Of a DNA stretch of 64,000 nt, positions 40,015 through 50,807 are shown piece by piece (the stretch's first letter is position 1; each line of letters starts with the position of its first letter). The stretch covers positions 682,001-746,000 of the forward strand of contig JAIVFI010000002.1 of the NCBI GenBank assembly GCA_025558095.1. Reading direction: 5' to 3'. The notes under the pieces are model-generated. The model saw only the letters and a program-made list of their open reading frames with translations. It was not told where the DNA came from and did no database searches. This DNA comes from Hyaloraphidium curvatum. Lineage: Eukaryota > Monoblepharomycota > Hyaloraphidiomycetes > Hyaloraphidiales > Hyaloraphidiaceae. A program made the position numbers and the translations under genes.

Positions 40015-43000
40015 CTACTCCTCGCCCGCCAGCTCCTCCTCAAGATCGGCCGCCAGCTCATCAAGATCGGCGTCGTCAAAACTCTCGAGGTTGTCCTCCG
40101 GTGGCGCGACGGTGGGAGCTGTCCCAACCGGCTGTACCCGCGACTTCGGAGCCTTCGGCGCCGAGAGCAGGTCTTCCACGTCATCCCCGGTGGCCTCCCA
40201 GACCGTGCCCTTTGGCCGCTCCTTATTCTTGGCCGGTTTCGCTGGCCGCTCTTCCTCCGAGCTGCCGTCCTCGTCCAAGTCGTCCAAAGCGCTGTCCTCG
40301 TCGACGTTGCGCCTCTTTGTTGTGCGCGGACGCTTCGCCCTCCGACGGGGGGCGTCGTTCATATCAATCTCCTTGTCCGCCCTTTCGATGGCTTCCACGT
40401 AGGGATCGCCCTCGTCATCGGGATCGTCCCTAAAATCGCCATAGTCCACATCGTCGGAAAGACGGTCGTCTTCCGGGTCTGCCATGTCTGCCGTGAGGGG
40501 GGCGAAATCGGCCGGCATGGGAAGCGATCTTCGATCGCCCAATCCATCGGGCCGCTGCCGTTTCCGGGCACCGTTGGAGCCGTCCTGCTCCTCATCCAGC
40601 TCGTCTCGGCCCCGTTTCCCTGAGGACGGGGAATCAAGGAAGCCTACGTCCTCCCGGTCCTGCTCCGTGAGCTCGACATCGCTTATGCTCTCTTCCTCCT
40701 CCTCGCCTTCCCCGTCGTCCTCCTCCATCGCTTCCTCCACCTCCCTGTCCATGTCGTTTAGATCGTCCTCGGCAAATGTCATGTGCACCGCGTCCGTCGG
40801 CGAGTGTAGGATGGCCAGGTCCGAGACGCCCTCCCCGTCCGCGTCGTCCTCGTCCTCGGACAGGCTGGCCTGCGGCGCCTTCCTCTCGGCCAGGATAGAG
40901 AGGCGGTTGGGCTTGGCCTCGGCGCCGTCCATTAGGAGGTAGTTTTGCTCAGGCTGCCGTTGGAACGTGTAGACGGAATCGAGCAGCCATTCCGGCTTGA
41001 CGATCCACACGCTGTCAAGGCGCGAGCGCGCTTGGTTGACCTTCATGGTGCCCCTTTTGCCCGCGACGACGTGGGTCAGTTGGTCGTGCACGTCGTTCGA
41101 AACGTTGGCACCATATTGGACGGCGAACTGGTAGTAATCGGACCTGCAACAGGATCAGTTGGCAACGTCGCAGCCATCGCCCGTTGCCGCCCACTTTGTC
41201 GGATCCGTCTGCAGCGGAATCACGCTGGAAAAGAGCAAATCAACCTGCGAGCCCTGTTCAGATGCACCGAGGACGCTGCGCTTTATGGCCGGAATGATCT
41301 CTCGGACGTCGGCCTTGAGCATCTTTGGCGACCTGCCCTTGCTCCCCCGGAGCTGGTCCTGGTCATTCAACTCGTAGAACCTGGTATGGATTTCCGTGAG
41401 AACACGAAGGAGGTGGGGAATGTCCGCGTCGTCGTCCTTCAAAATCTGGCGGTGGCTTGGTGACGTCGGCGAGGGTGGTTTCGCAGCCCCAGTGACCGCC
41501 GGCAGCGTGGTGTCGATGCTGAGCCCTCCTCTGCCGTGCGTGGTTGGCAATGTCTCCGTCTGCTGGTCCGTGACCTGGGGCTCTTCGACGGCCTCCCCTT
41601 CCGATTCTTCCAGCTCCTTGGCGATTTCAGCCAAGGGCCTTCGCCGCACCAGCTCCTCGATCTCGTGCTTCTGCGCCTTGTCCAGCTCGGCAAGGACCTG
41701 ATCGTTCAGAGCTTCGTCGGGAGGCTCCTCCCCGTTCTCCGTGTCGTAGTCCTCCGCGGCCTCTTCTTGCGCAAGCGCCTCGACGGGTCCGCGCTTCTTC
41801 GGCGGCCCCGCTTCTCCTTCCGCGGCTCCCGACGGCTTGCGGGGTGCCAGCTTGGCCTTCGGACTGTCCGATGCCGGAATCTCCCCGCGCTTTGCGGCCT
41901 CGTAGACATGGGCGTTGATGTCGCCAATGCCGACAAAAAAGTCGTACGGGCGGACGCGGATCAGGTTCGGCGGCCACTGCCACACGTCCGCCCGGTCGTC
42001 AACGACAACGACCATAGACTGCTCGTATGGAAACAGCCTAGAAAGTGACTTGTGCAGGAAGCCTGGCAGAACCTGGTTATAGATCGAGCAGTGACACTCA
42101 ACGCGCTCGACACCCACTTCCACTCTCATCGCGACTCAGCACCCTGCCACCGAAAAGCGTTCCCTCCGGGTCCAAAGCTTTCGCCACCGCGTCCGCATAG
42201 CTGCGGGTGCCCATGGTATAGATGTGCAGCTCGTACATCTTGCGGACCTGCTGGAGAAAGTGCTGGAGGTGCGGTCTCGGTTTGACGTAGTAGACCGTGT
42301 TGAGATCGTTCGGGAGCGTGAATGTATAAACGTCCTGTAGAAGGCGCGTCGCCTCTGAGTATCGGCGGGTCCGATTGGCAGGTCTGGCCACACCTTGAGA
42401 GACTCGTTGTTGGGGTTCGACGGGTCGGTCATCCACTCCCCAACAGTGGGATCCACGGTGGCGTGAATCACCGTCTGGTCGAGATCCAACACCAAGGTAA
42501 GCTTCCGCGCTCGGAGGAGCCTGTCCACATCGCTCTTGTCGAGCTTCTGTGCCTCCGACGCGGACACCGTCAGCCCCAGCAGGTTGTGGGTGATGGGAAT
42601 CGTCGCCCTCGCAGTGTCTGCATGTCCCGAAAAGTCCATGCTGCGGAGCACCGCCATCAGAACTCGCGAAATGGGTTGGAAGAGGAATAGAGGTGCCGCA
42701 CCGGGTCATGTCCTTCCCGCAGACGGCGCACATCCCATTCAGCTGGATCGCGTGGGCACAGGGTTCGAGAATGACGAGCACAGTTTGTCTGGAGAGCAAA
42801 GTCCGGGCGGAAACGCGTCACTCCGATGTGCTGGAGCGATTCTCCGTGGTGGGAGCACTCACTTCTTGTCCGTGACCACGTCGCCGGGCTGTACTCGAAC
42901 ATCGACGATGCGACCTTCGCCGGGGCTGCGCAGCTCGTGAAATAGCGCGTCGTGCCGCGTCACGCGCTCGCCGTCGGGGCCGAGCTCGTGGGCAGTGATG

Positions 43001-43191
43001 GGCTGCTCGTAGGCGAGGAGAACCGTATCTCGCTTGACCTCGGCCCCGGGTTTCATCTTGATTGCGATAATGGTGGCCGGGAGGTGACTCCCGGGGATAT
43101 GGAGCTCCCGCGAGGACTCCATGGCCACGGGAGCGCGTCGGGGAATGTCGGTGACTCGGAGTCGCGGCCAACCGCCACCACTCGTCACCAT
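40015..43191 (-). CDS. FCP1: RNA polymerase II CTD phosphatase FCP1
   Basis: Six exons: 43191 (or 43122) to 42863, 42788-42702, 42640-42394, 42352-42118, 42062-41195 and 41143-40015. Introns are 74, 61, 41, 55 and 51 nt. From ATG 43122 the product is 941 aa. Order: N-terminal biotinyl/lipoyl-like domain (ITAHELGPDG, SPGEGRIVDVRVQPGD), CAVCGKDM, catalytic FCPH domain with DxDxT as VLDLDQTVIH, VKPRPHLQHFL, MVVVVDDRADVW, then a BRCT domain (THVVAGKRGT; VWIVKPEWLLDS) and a long acidic C-terminus. It dephosphorylates Ser2/Ser5 of the Pol II tail to recycle polymerase. It lies 61-130 bp downstream of the GH1 stop in the same direction. Confidence 0.93.
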
Positions 43192-43252
43192 CTCCTCCCC
43201 AGGACCCCAGTACTAGTAGCGACGATCCCAAAACTATCGACACCGCGTATAG

Positions 43253-45220
43253 TCATGGTCGATTCACAATACAGAAACCATAGACAAGCGTTGCAGTGCC
43301 GATCATTGTGACCAGCAGCGGCAACGGTACTGATCGAGATCCCGTCGACGGTCTTGAGGTCGAAGCGCCCGCAGTGGATCTGAAGGCAGTAGAGGCAGTC
43401 GTGCTCGCCGTCGGCGAAGGTGTCCGTGTGGATGCGGCGGTACCAAGGACCGTGGTCGCAGATGGGGCAGTCGTGCTCGCCGTCGGCGGAGGCGTCCGGG
43501 TCGATGCGGGGGTGCCAAGGGCCGTGGTCGAAAACGGCAACGTGACTGTCACCAGAGGTCCCGGCTGCTGGCAAGCCAGCGTGTGTCCCGTGAGGTCCCG
43601 GCTGGTGTTGCAGAAGAAATAAGCAGAATCCTTGAAGGTCCTCGTGGAGTTGTTGTCGAAGTCTACGTGCACCAGGCCGAATCGAACGCTCAGACCCAGT
43701 TTCCATTCAAGGTTGTCATAGCAAGACCAAGCGTAGAATCCGCGGACGTCCACGTTGTCGATTTCGACCGCCTCCCGCAAAGCCTGCAGGTGGCTGCGCA
43801 GAAACTCGATCCTCGCCGCATCCTTCAGCCGCTGCTCGATCGGCAAGGAGCTTTCGTTCACGCCGGCGTAACCGTTCTCTGTCACGAGGAAGTACGGAGG
43901 GGAGTACGTGTCCCGCAGATACCTCAGGCCCTTCCGCAGCCCTGGTGCATAAGCAAAGAAGAACGGGTGGCCCGTAGCGGGGCCGATCAGGGATCCGTTG
44001 CGCGCCGTGACGGTACTTCCGCTGCAAGATGGATACCAGCCGTTGGCTTTCGTGCAATCAGCCCCCTTCAGCGTGTCATAGGCGTAACTGGACGTATAGT
44101 AGTCCCTGCCTTGCAGCGTTAGGCGTTCTGGATTGAGCACATGACGGGATCCATGTCTCACCAGGCGTAAAAGTCGGAAGAGCCCTTGATGTCTGCGATT
44201 TCGTCCGAGGTGAAGGACGGAAGGTCGCTGCCCATAGTCTGCCTCATCTCCTGCGGGTAGTCTCCCAGGAAGATTGGATTTGCGAACCATCCGATCTGTA
44301 AATACATCAGAGTCCGGTCTGCACATCGCGCTGCCAAATCGGCTCACGTTGAAGACGAGCTGGCGCCGAGCAGCTTCCGCGTCCGCCGCTGAATTCGTCA
44401 GGGGTTCGTTGAACTCGCCGTCAAGCACGATGCCGATCCGCACGTTCGGGAACTGCGCGGCAAACTCCCGTCTCCATATCTTCACTGCCGCCGCGTGCGC
44501 CAACAGCGCGTGGTGGCCGCAGACGTAGGGCTCCGTCAGGGAATCGCCTTCCTTGCACAGGGATCTGTCGCTGCACCGAAGCGGCGGCGAGTCACCCCAC
44601 ATGTAGCCACCCGAGCAGAATGTCCGCGGCTCATTCATGGTAACCCATGCCGACACACCCTCCTTTGTGAGTTCCGAGAACAAGGTCCGCGCGTAGCGCG
44701 CAAACGGCTCGATGACGGCCGATCGATTCAACCATCCGCCGTGAGCCTGGAGAGCGGAAGGAAGCTCCCAGTGGTACACTGTGGCCTGCACGCGCAGCCC
44801 ATTCTTCCGCAGCTCGCGAATTAGGTTCACGTAGAAGTTAAGACCCGGCTCGTTCACTGTCCCGGTTCCGGTTGGAAATATGCGGGTCCACGAGATCGTC
44901 AGGCTGTACGTGTTGGCTCCGAGCTCGCGGAAGAGCCTCGCGTCCTCCGCCCAGCGGTAGTAGTGCTGAGCGACGGTCTCTCCGTCGCTGCCATCTTGAA
45001 TATGGCCGGCGGAGACGAAGTCGTCCCATATGCTCCGTCCCCGACCATCTGCCGAGGTTGCCCCCTCAATCTGAAACGCAGAAGTCGCGCAACCGAACGC
45101 AAAGTCCGCAGGCGGGAACGGCGCCGCGTCCGCCGCAGAGAGCAACACTGCAGCAGCAAGTCCGATGAGTCCCAGAACATTGCCGCTCCTGCCGCGAAAG
45201 CGCGTCGCCATTCGTTGCAT
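43253..45220 (-). CDS. GH1 beta-glucosidase with probable GPI anchor (619 aa)
   Basis: Exons 45220-44348, 44295-44162 and 44105-43253; introns 52 and 56 nt; total 1860 nt. ATG 45220 or 45211 precedes a signal peptide (VLGLIGLAAAVLLSAADA). The GH1 barrel opens FPPADFAFGCATSAFQIEGA. The acid/base Glu is in VTMNEPRTF and the nucleophile Glu in LVTENGYAG. WFANPIFLGDYPQEMR is restored by the first intron. After the catalytic domain comes a ~90-residue Ser/Thr/Pro-rich tail and a terminal hydrophobic segment (LPLLVTMIGTATLVYGF), typical of a GPI-anchored wall protein. It hydrolyses beta-glucosides outside the cell. Confidence 0.92.
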   Translation of the reverse strand: MQRMATRFRGRSGNVLGLIGLAAAVLLSAADAAPFPPADFAFGCATSAFQIEGATSADGRGRSIWDDFVSAGHIQDGSDGETVAQHYYRWAEDARLFRELGANTYSLTISWTRIFPTGTGTVNEPGLNFYVNLIRELRKNGLRVQATVYHWELPSALQAHGGWLNRSAVIEPFARYARTLFSELTKEGVSAWVTMNEPRTFCSGGYMWGDSPPLRCSDRSLCKEGDSLTEPYVCGHHALLAHAAAVKIWRREFAAQFPNVRIGIVLDGEFNEPLTNSAADAEAARRQLVFNVSRFGSAMCRPDSDVFTDRMVRKSNLPGRLPAGDEADYGQRPSVLHLGRNRRHQGLFRLLRLVRHGSRHVLNPERLTLQGRDYYTSSYAYDTLKGADCTKANGWYPSCSGSTVTARNGSLIGPATGHPFFFAYAPGLRKGLRYLRDTYSPPYFLVTENGYAGVNESSLPIEQRLKDAARIEFLRSHLQALREAVEIDNVDVRGFYAWSCYDNLEWKLGLSVRFGLVHVDFDNNSTRTFKDSAYFFCNTSRDLTGHTLACQQPGPLVTVTLPFSTTALGTPASTRTPPPTASTTAPSATTVLGTAASTRTPSPTASTTASTAFRSTAGASTSRPSTGSRSVPLPLLVTMIGTATLVYGFCIVNRP

Positions 45221-45536
45221 GCTACCCCAAAGCCCGCATACAGAACGCGTGTCACCGTGTGAGCGGGCGGGGTTGACTGCCCGATCGATTGACTCGATCC
45301 CCCATCCCGTCAACGCCGCGCGCTGTTTCGTGGCGCCGTTGTCTGCTGCCGCGACTGTAGGTTGTGCTCCGTGGCGGGCGATTCGCATTGGACGCAGTGG
45401 GACTGAGCCGATGTCTCCCACGCCGTGGGCTCTTGCTTCCGCCTCTGTTCCACCTCTTCACATCTTCACGCTGGCCGCTCTCTTTCCTGCGAAGCTAGCT
45501 TCCTTCCCCTGTTCCGCCGCACTACCGTTCCAAGTT
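45221..45536. promoter_or_regulatory. divergent promoter region between GH1 and sterol-desaturase genes
   Basis: 316 bp between the two start codons with no intervening gene. No TATA or obvious operator was recognised. Shared regulation is possible but not shown. Confidence 0.45.
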
Positions 45537-46632
45537 ATGCCCCTCCAGTCCAAGGAGCTCGTGGCCGCCGCGCCAACACTGGCGACGAAGCTTTACGCCG
45601 CCGTGTTAACGAGGCTGCTCCCGCTCGGAGAGAAATGGGCCTTTGCCGGCCTCATTACGGTGTACCACACATTCCTCGTGTTTGCACCCGTCAACGCATT
45701 GCTCTTCCTGATAGACCACAAGGGCTGGCTCGAGCGGTACGACTGCGATTGGCTTCTCCAACACCACTGAACTTCAGCTTCTGCATTTTCGTAGCTATCG
45801 CATCCAGCCCGCGAAGTACCCGCCCAAAGAGCTGATTCTGCAGGCCCTGCGGGACGTTTCGCTTTCGCACCTGTTCATCAGCCCGCTGCTTGCCGGCATC
45901 GTGCTTTACCCCATTTTCAAGTCAAGGATGGTTCCGCTCGCCGAGAGCCTGACCAAGTACCCGTCGTGGAAGGAGTTCCTGACCCAGTTCGCCGCCTTCA
46001 TTGCGATTGAGGACACGCTCTTCTACTGGAGTCACCGTCTTCTCCACACAAAGTACCTCTACGGTAATGTCTCCCCGATTCCGTGAGTCGTGCACCCAGC
46101 TGATCTTGCAAAACTGCAGCCAAAATCCACAAGCAGCACCGTTCGTGTTATCCTTGTGCTTGCCTGTGTTGCCGACCGTGCTAATCTAGTCCACCTGCAG
46201 ACAAGTTCAAGCAGAACGTGGGCATTGCCAGCGAATGGGCAAACCCAATCGAATCGCTGCTCGGCAACACCCTGCCCACTATGATCGGTCCCCTGATCAT
46301 GAAGAGCCATCCCTTCACTACCATGAGCTGGATCGCTTACAGGGTGCTTGAGACGATCAACGCGCACTCCGGCTACGACATTCCGATTATCCCGTTCAAT
46401 TGGTGGCCATCCGGAGGCGCTGCTCGTCACGACCATCATCACCGGTGTGTGCGATGAGGAGCTAGCAAACCGACGTCAATAACGCTACGCCTCAAGGGTG
46501 AACGTGGGCAGTTTCGGCAGCCAGACGGTATTCTGGGATGCTATTTGCGGCACGGATGCATCTTTCCGCGAAAGCCAGAAGCGCAAGGCCGAGGGGAAGC
46601 CCGATCTGGATATGGGGCCCGTGGACGACTGA
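45537..46632 (+). CDS. C4-methylsterol oxidase-like / fatty acid hydroxylase superfamily (289 aa)
   Basis: Five exons: 45537-45736, 45795-46063, 46120-46140 (a 21-nt micro-exon), 46201-46444 and 46497-46632; total 870 nt. The three histidine boxes of the di-iron membrane oxygenase family are WSHRLLH, HKQHH (spanning the micro-exon) and HDHHH. Other ERG25-like features are ASEWANPIESLLGNTLP and INAHSGYDIP. At least two hydrophobic hairpins are visible (FAGLITVYHTFLVFAPVNALLF; LFISPLLAGIVL). It probably acts in the ER on C4-methyl sterols; another sterol/alkane hydroxylase role is possible. It converges with the HAD gene, with 14 bp between stops. Confidence 0.87.
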
Positions 46633-46646
46633 ACAACTCTGTATTT

Positions 46647-47519
46647 CTATTCATTCTTCTCTTGTATGGTTTCTTTTCTTCCAAACAGATCAGGCAACAG
46701 CTCGTGAACCGTTTCGTAGTCGCAGGCATCGATGATGTGGTCCGCGAACGGGAATCTCGCCCTGAGCATGCGCTCCTCGTCCTGGGTGATCTTGGCAGGG
46801 GAAACATGCGGTGCGAGAGCAGGATGTGGTCCGTTTTCACTGTCCCCAAGGAGCGCCAGGTGTCTGCCTCCCGTCACCCACACGGTACGGAGCCCCAGCT
46901 GTTTCGCGGCTTTGAGGTTCGTTGGGCTGTCCTCGAAGAAGATACACCGCCAGCGGGCGCCGGTACTGCCCTCATCGTCCCCAACTGCCAGACCGATTTT
47001 CTTGAACACCTTTTCGAACGCCTCCTTGGCCGGCTTGGCCACCTGGTCTCCCAGGAAGAACGCCCCGAAGACGCCATCGAACAGCCTGTCGGCCATTCCG
47101 GGTCCGAGGATGCAGTCCAGAGCCACCCTGGCATTGGTCTCGTCGGCATTCGTAAAGACGTACATCCCGCGCGTGCTTCCGGCCTCGCGGAGAGACCGCA
47201 GCAGCTTCTCCACGCCCGGATCACGCTTGAGGAACCGCGCCTGCTCCTCCGGCGTGCCCCGGATGAAGTCCCAATACTCCTGGAGATCGAAATCGGTCCG
47301 TCCGAGGCCGCCAGCGGACACGGGCGACCTCAAACCCCTTTGCGTTTGGCCGAAGATGGAGAAGAGCCGCTGCTGTTCCGCGACAACGCGTTCGCGCTCC
47401 ACGCCCAGGCGCTCCACCATGAAATCGTAAATCCGCCGGAGAACAAAGGCCTCGTAGCCCGTAGAATGGTGGTAAAGCGTCCCATCGAGGTCGAAGAGCA
47501 AGATTTGGCCCACCGACAT
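46647..47519 (-). CDS. HAD-family pyrimidine 5'-nucleotidase-like phosphatase (290 aa)
   Basis: Intronless, ATG 47519. HAD motifs in order: LLFDLDGTLY (nucleophile Asp and acid Asp), YVFTNADE, KPAKEAFEKVF (Lys), and FFEDSPTNLKAA. The arrangement matches the SDT1/PHM8-type fungal and plant pyrimidine nucleotidases that dephosphorylate UMP/CMP or similar nucleotides. It carries an extra C-terminal stretch of ~60 residues. It is divergent from the GH27 gene across 102 bp. Confidence 0.88.
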   Translation of the reverse strand: MSVGQILLFDLDGTLYHHSTGYEAFVLRRIYDFMVERLGVERERVVAEQQRLFSIFGQTQRGLRSPVSAGGLGRTDFDLQEYWDFIRGTPEEQARFLKRDPGVEKLLRSLREAGSTRGMYVFTNADETNARVALDCILGPGMADRLFDGVFGAFFLGDQVAKPAKEAFEKVFKKIGLAVGDDEGSTGARWRCIFFEDSPTNLKAAKQLGLRTVWVTGGRHLALLGDSENGPHPALAPHVSPAKITQDEERMLRARFPFADHIIDACDYETVHELLPDLFGRKETIQEKNE

Positions 47520-47621
47520 GGTTGGGGGACGCGAGCGGAGTGGTGATTCGCGCTGTTCCCAGCCCGTTTGCCCTTTTCCATCCCAGCAACCAGTTCCCGG
47601 CCATCGCGGACCGTGGCAACT

Positions 47622-49454
47622 ATGGCAGCCCTGGCGGCGGTCGTGGCACTGGCCGCGCTGCTCGTCCCGTCCCCCGCGATTGCCGCGAGCCTGCTAGAGA
47701 CGCCGATGATGGGCTGGTCGTCGTGGTGCGTTCGCCCGCAGCAGATGAGCGGAAAGCGTCCGCTGAACGCCGCATCGCCTCAGGAATACCTTCGAGTGCA
47801 AGATATCGGAGGGGCTCATCCGCGAGTCGGCGCAGGCCATGGTGGACCGCGGGTTCCTGGCGGCCGGGTACAACTACGTCAACGTGGGTTCCATTCACGG
47901 TCGCCTGGCCATTGAACGGGGCCTGTCGTGCCTCGTGAACCCCGGGGCGGCGACACCGGACCGAGAATGAATTTGCAGCCGGGAGAGGGTTGATGTTGCG
48001 CGATTCGTGTCGGGCTGACGAACGGCTCCTCCCAGATTGACGACTGCTGGGCCGCCGCCACGCGGGAACCCGCCAAGCCCGGTGCGAACAAGCTCGGTCC
48101 GATCCAGTGGGACCCCGTGACGTTCCCCTCGGGCCCCGCGCTGGCCTCGGAAATCCACGGCCGGGGTTTCAAGCTGGGCATCTATTCGTCCGCGGGCATC
48201 GGGACCTGTGCAGGCCGCACCGGGTCGCTCTGGCACGAGGACGAGGACGCGGCCAAGTTCGCCGAGTGGGGCGTCGACTTTCTAAAGTACGACAACTGCG
48301 ACGAGCCGACGCCGGACGGGTGGACTTTCCCGCTGCCGCCCAACAACGGCATCGGGCCCGAGGAACGGTTCGGCCGGATGGGTCGCGCGCTCCGGGACGT
48401 TGCCAATTCGACGGGAAAGCACATTGTCTACGGTATGTGTGCCTGGGGCTTCTACAAGGTTCGTGCCTTGTCCTTCTCGGTTCGCAGCTTTCGAAAGCCT
48501 CCTTACGGATCTCCGCCCACACAGGAATGGGAATGGGCGAGCGAGAAAGTCCTGGCGAGCAAGTGGCGGATCCAGGAGGACATTGGTTTCTGTTGGGACT
48601 ACCCCTGCCGCAAGATGCCCGTCCTCGCCATCTGGGACCGGCTGGCGTCGCTCCCCGCGTCGGGCGCCGACTACGCGTCGCCCACGCGCGGCTTCAACGA
48701 CCTTGATATGCTCGCGGTCGGCGTGCCGACGACCAGCATGACGCTGACCGAGGAGCGGAGCCACTTCTCCATGTGGGCGGTGGTCAAGAGCCCCCTCGTG
48801 CTCGGCTGCGACGTACGCACGGTGGACGAGGCGCGGCGGACGCTGCTCACCAACGCCGAGGTGATCGCGGTGAACCAGGACCCGCTGGGCCAGCCCGCGC
48901 GGCGGGTATTTTCCGAGGGCGGCGTGGAGATCTGGGCGGGGGCGCTGTCGGGCAACGCGGCGGTGGCGATGCTGCTGAACCGGAACGACGGGCCGGCAGC
49001 GGTCACGCTGGACTTTGCGGCGCACCTGTCGCAGATCCCGACGGGCTTTGCGCGGTCGGCTGGGGACGAGTACCGGCTGCGGGATCTCTGGCAGTTCCGG
49101 GACCTGGGGCTCGTCAAGGGGCGGTACCAGGCGACGGTCGAGCCGCACGGCGTGGCAGTGCTGCGGATCTCGCAGCCGGGCGGGCAGACGGCCCCGGTGT
49201 CGTCCGCGGCTTCGAACGCGACGGCCTCTGCGGTCCGCCCCTCGACCGCCTCCGCGATCAGGACCACGACGGTCCCTGCGGCTGCGAGCACGAGCGCCAC
49301 CCTGGCGATCGTGAGCGCTACCACCGGCGCTCCGGCTGCCTCGACGACGCAGGCTGCGGCGCCGACCTCGGCGCCCAGCGGTGCCGGCCGTGTGGCGGCG
49401 GCGGTCGGAGGGATGTTCGCTGCTGTCGCAGCGATCGCGGCGGTGGTGGCGTGA
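47622..49454 (+). CDS. GH27 alpha-galactosidase with probable GPI anchor (518 aa)
   Basis: Exons 47622-47725, 47784-47883, 48036-48458 and 48525-49454; introns 58, 152 and 66 nt; total 1557 nt. Signal peptide (MAALAAVVALAALLVPSPAIA), then TPMMGWSSWNTFECKI across intron 1 and NYVNIDDCWA across intron 2. The nucleophile Asp is in FLKYDNC and the probable acid/base Asp in WRIQEDIGFCWD; FNDLDMLAVG is conserved. A beta-sandwich C-domain follows, then a Ser/Thr/Ala-rich tail ending in a hydrophobic segment (AAAVGGMFAAVAAIAAVVA). It releases terminal alpha-galactose outside the cell. Confidence 0.92.
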
Positions 49455-49769
49455 AGGCAACTATTTCATGGGCAGAACTCTGCGACTATGTCACTCTATA
49501 GCTATTGCTAATTCATTGGAATCCGGAGCGACCCATTTGTTGCGGTTCCGCGCGTCGTGGATTTGGACGCGCGCCCCACCGCCGGCCCCGCCCCCCCGCA
49601 CCCCGGTCCCCCAACCCATCCCGCCACTCGTGCAAGCAGGGCAGCGTCCGTTTATCACTACAAAGGACGGATCCGGTCCCATGATGCTACATTCGGGGCC
49701 CCGGGCCGCTCCGGCCGCTCCCGGCCGAGCACTGCGCGAGTCCCGGGATGCCAGCTACCACCGGAAGCG
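49455..49769. other. convergent intergenic region, no gene seen
   Basis: 315 bp between the stops of the GH27 and NmrA-like genes. The first ~60 bp are AT-richer, consistent with 3' processing signals. The rest is C-rich without a supported frame. Confidence 0.5.
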
Positions 49770-50621
49770 CTACACCTTCGCCTTTGGCGGATCGTTCATG
49801 CTCAGCCCCTCGCTCGACAGCCCGACCTGCTCCCTGTACCACTCCTTCCCCTTGTCGGCGTCCAGCAGCGTCCCGACCACGAACGCGGCCATGTCCGCCG
49901 CCGAGACGCCGGTGCCGCCCGTCGGCACGCCCTTGGCCGTCTTGAGCTTGTTCGTGGCCGGAACTCCGTAGACCATGGGGGGGCAGAGCATCGTCCAGTC
50001 GAGGTCCGTCTTTTCGGCGAGCTCCAGGATCATGCAGTGCTCCTGGTTGTGCTTCACGAGGCTGAAAGTGGGCGGAAGCCGGGAAACGCGGAGAGGACAA
50101 GGGGAAGGGGAAGGGAAGACAAAGAAGGAGAGGGAGCAGGAAGAAGGAGAGGGAGAAGGAGAAGAAGGAGATGGGGTCAAGGGCGGGACGGGTCGGCCGG
50201 CCAACAAAGAAACCCACTGCTTCGGGTACTTCGGCGTCTGCCACAGCCGCGTGTTTGGATCCTTGGGCAGCTTGAGCGCGCCCGCGCCGCCCCAGAAGAG
50301 CAGCCGCCTGTTGCCGCTCGCCTTGAGCGCGTCGACAAGATGACCGAAATGCCTCTTCCTTCGGTCGATGTCCTGGTCGTTGAGTGCCGCCACCACGCCG
50401 TCCTTGCCCGCGGCCACCACCCTGCGGACCTTTTCCACGTCGTCCATGTCGCCCTCTACCACGGTCAGGCGCGAATCTGCGCGCACGTCGGCGGGCAGCT
50501 TGGAGGGCGAGCGGACGAGCGCGGTGACGGCGGCGCCGGCCGAGGGTCGCAGGAGTTCCTGCAGGATGGCCGAGCCGACGTTGCCGGTTGCTCCGAAGAG
50601 CGCGATGCTGCGCGGCGCCAT
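49770..50621 (-). CDS. NmrA/SDR-type NAD(P)-binding protein (231 aa)
   Basis: Exons 50621-50218 and 50061-49770; intron 156 nt with an unusually long CT-rich tract before the acceptor; total 696 nt. The N-terminal Rossmann motif IALFGATGNVGSAI (GxxGxxG) and VVEGDMDDVEKVRRVV are typical of atypical SDRs. LDWTMLCPPMVYG replaces the usual YxxxK region, so a redox-sensing or isomerase role is as likely as a dehydrogenase. It ends with VSAADMAAFVVGTLL. It is divergent from the DPP gene (186 bp). Confidence 0.82.
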   Translation of the reverse strand: MAPRSIALFGATGNVGSAILQELLRPSAGAAVTALVRSPSKLPADVRADSRLTVVEGDMDDVEKVRRVVAAGKDGVVAALNDQDIDRRKRHFGHLVDALKASGNRRLLFWGGAGALKLPKDPNTRLWQTPKYPKQWVSLLAGRPVPPLTPSPSSPSPSPSSCSLSFFVFPSPSPCPLRVSRLPPTFSLVKHNQEHCMILELAEKTDLDWTMLCPPMVYGVPATNKLKTAKGVPTGGTGVSAADMAAFVVGTLLDADKGKEWYREQVGLSSEGLSMNDPPKAKV

Positions 50622-50807
50622 TGTTCCGGGTGGGAGACCTTTGCTACTGTGTCGCTGCGGCTTTGAACGTGCGCGGTCGATCCCTTCCGCACTTCCCGAT
50701 CGTCCGTCGGCGGCGAGCCGCGGAGTTCCCGTCCAGCATGGCGTCTGCCTGCTAAGGCGGCGCGGGTCAGCGGGGCAGTGCCCCACGCCGTGCCGCCGGA
50801 CTTTGCC

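Noticed and set aside
44106..44347. Frameshifts in the GH1 gene
   Set aside because: Two introns (52 and 56 nt) restore conserved GH1 sequence, and exons sum to 1860 nt.
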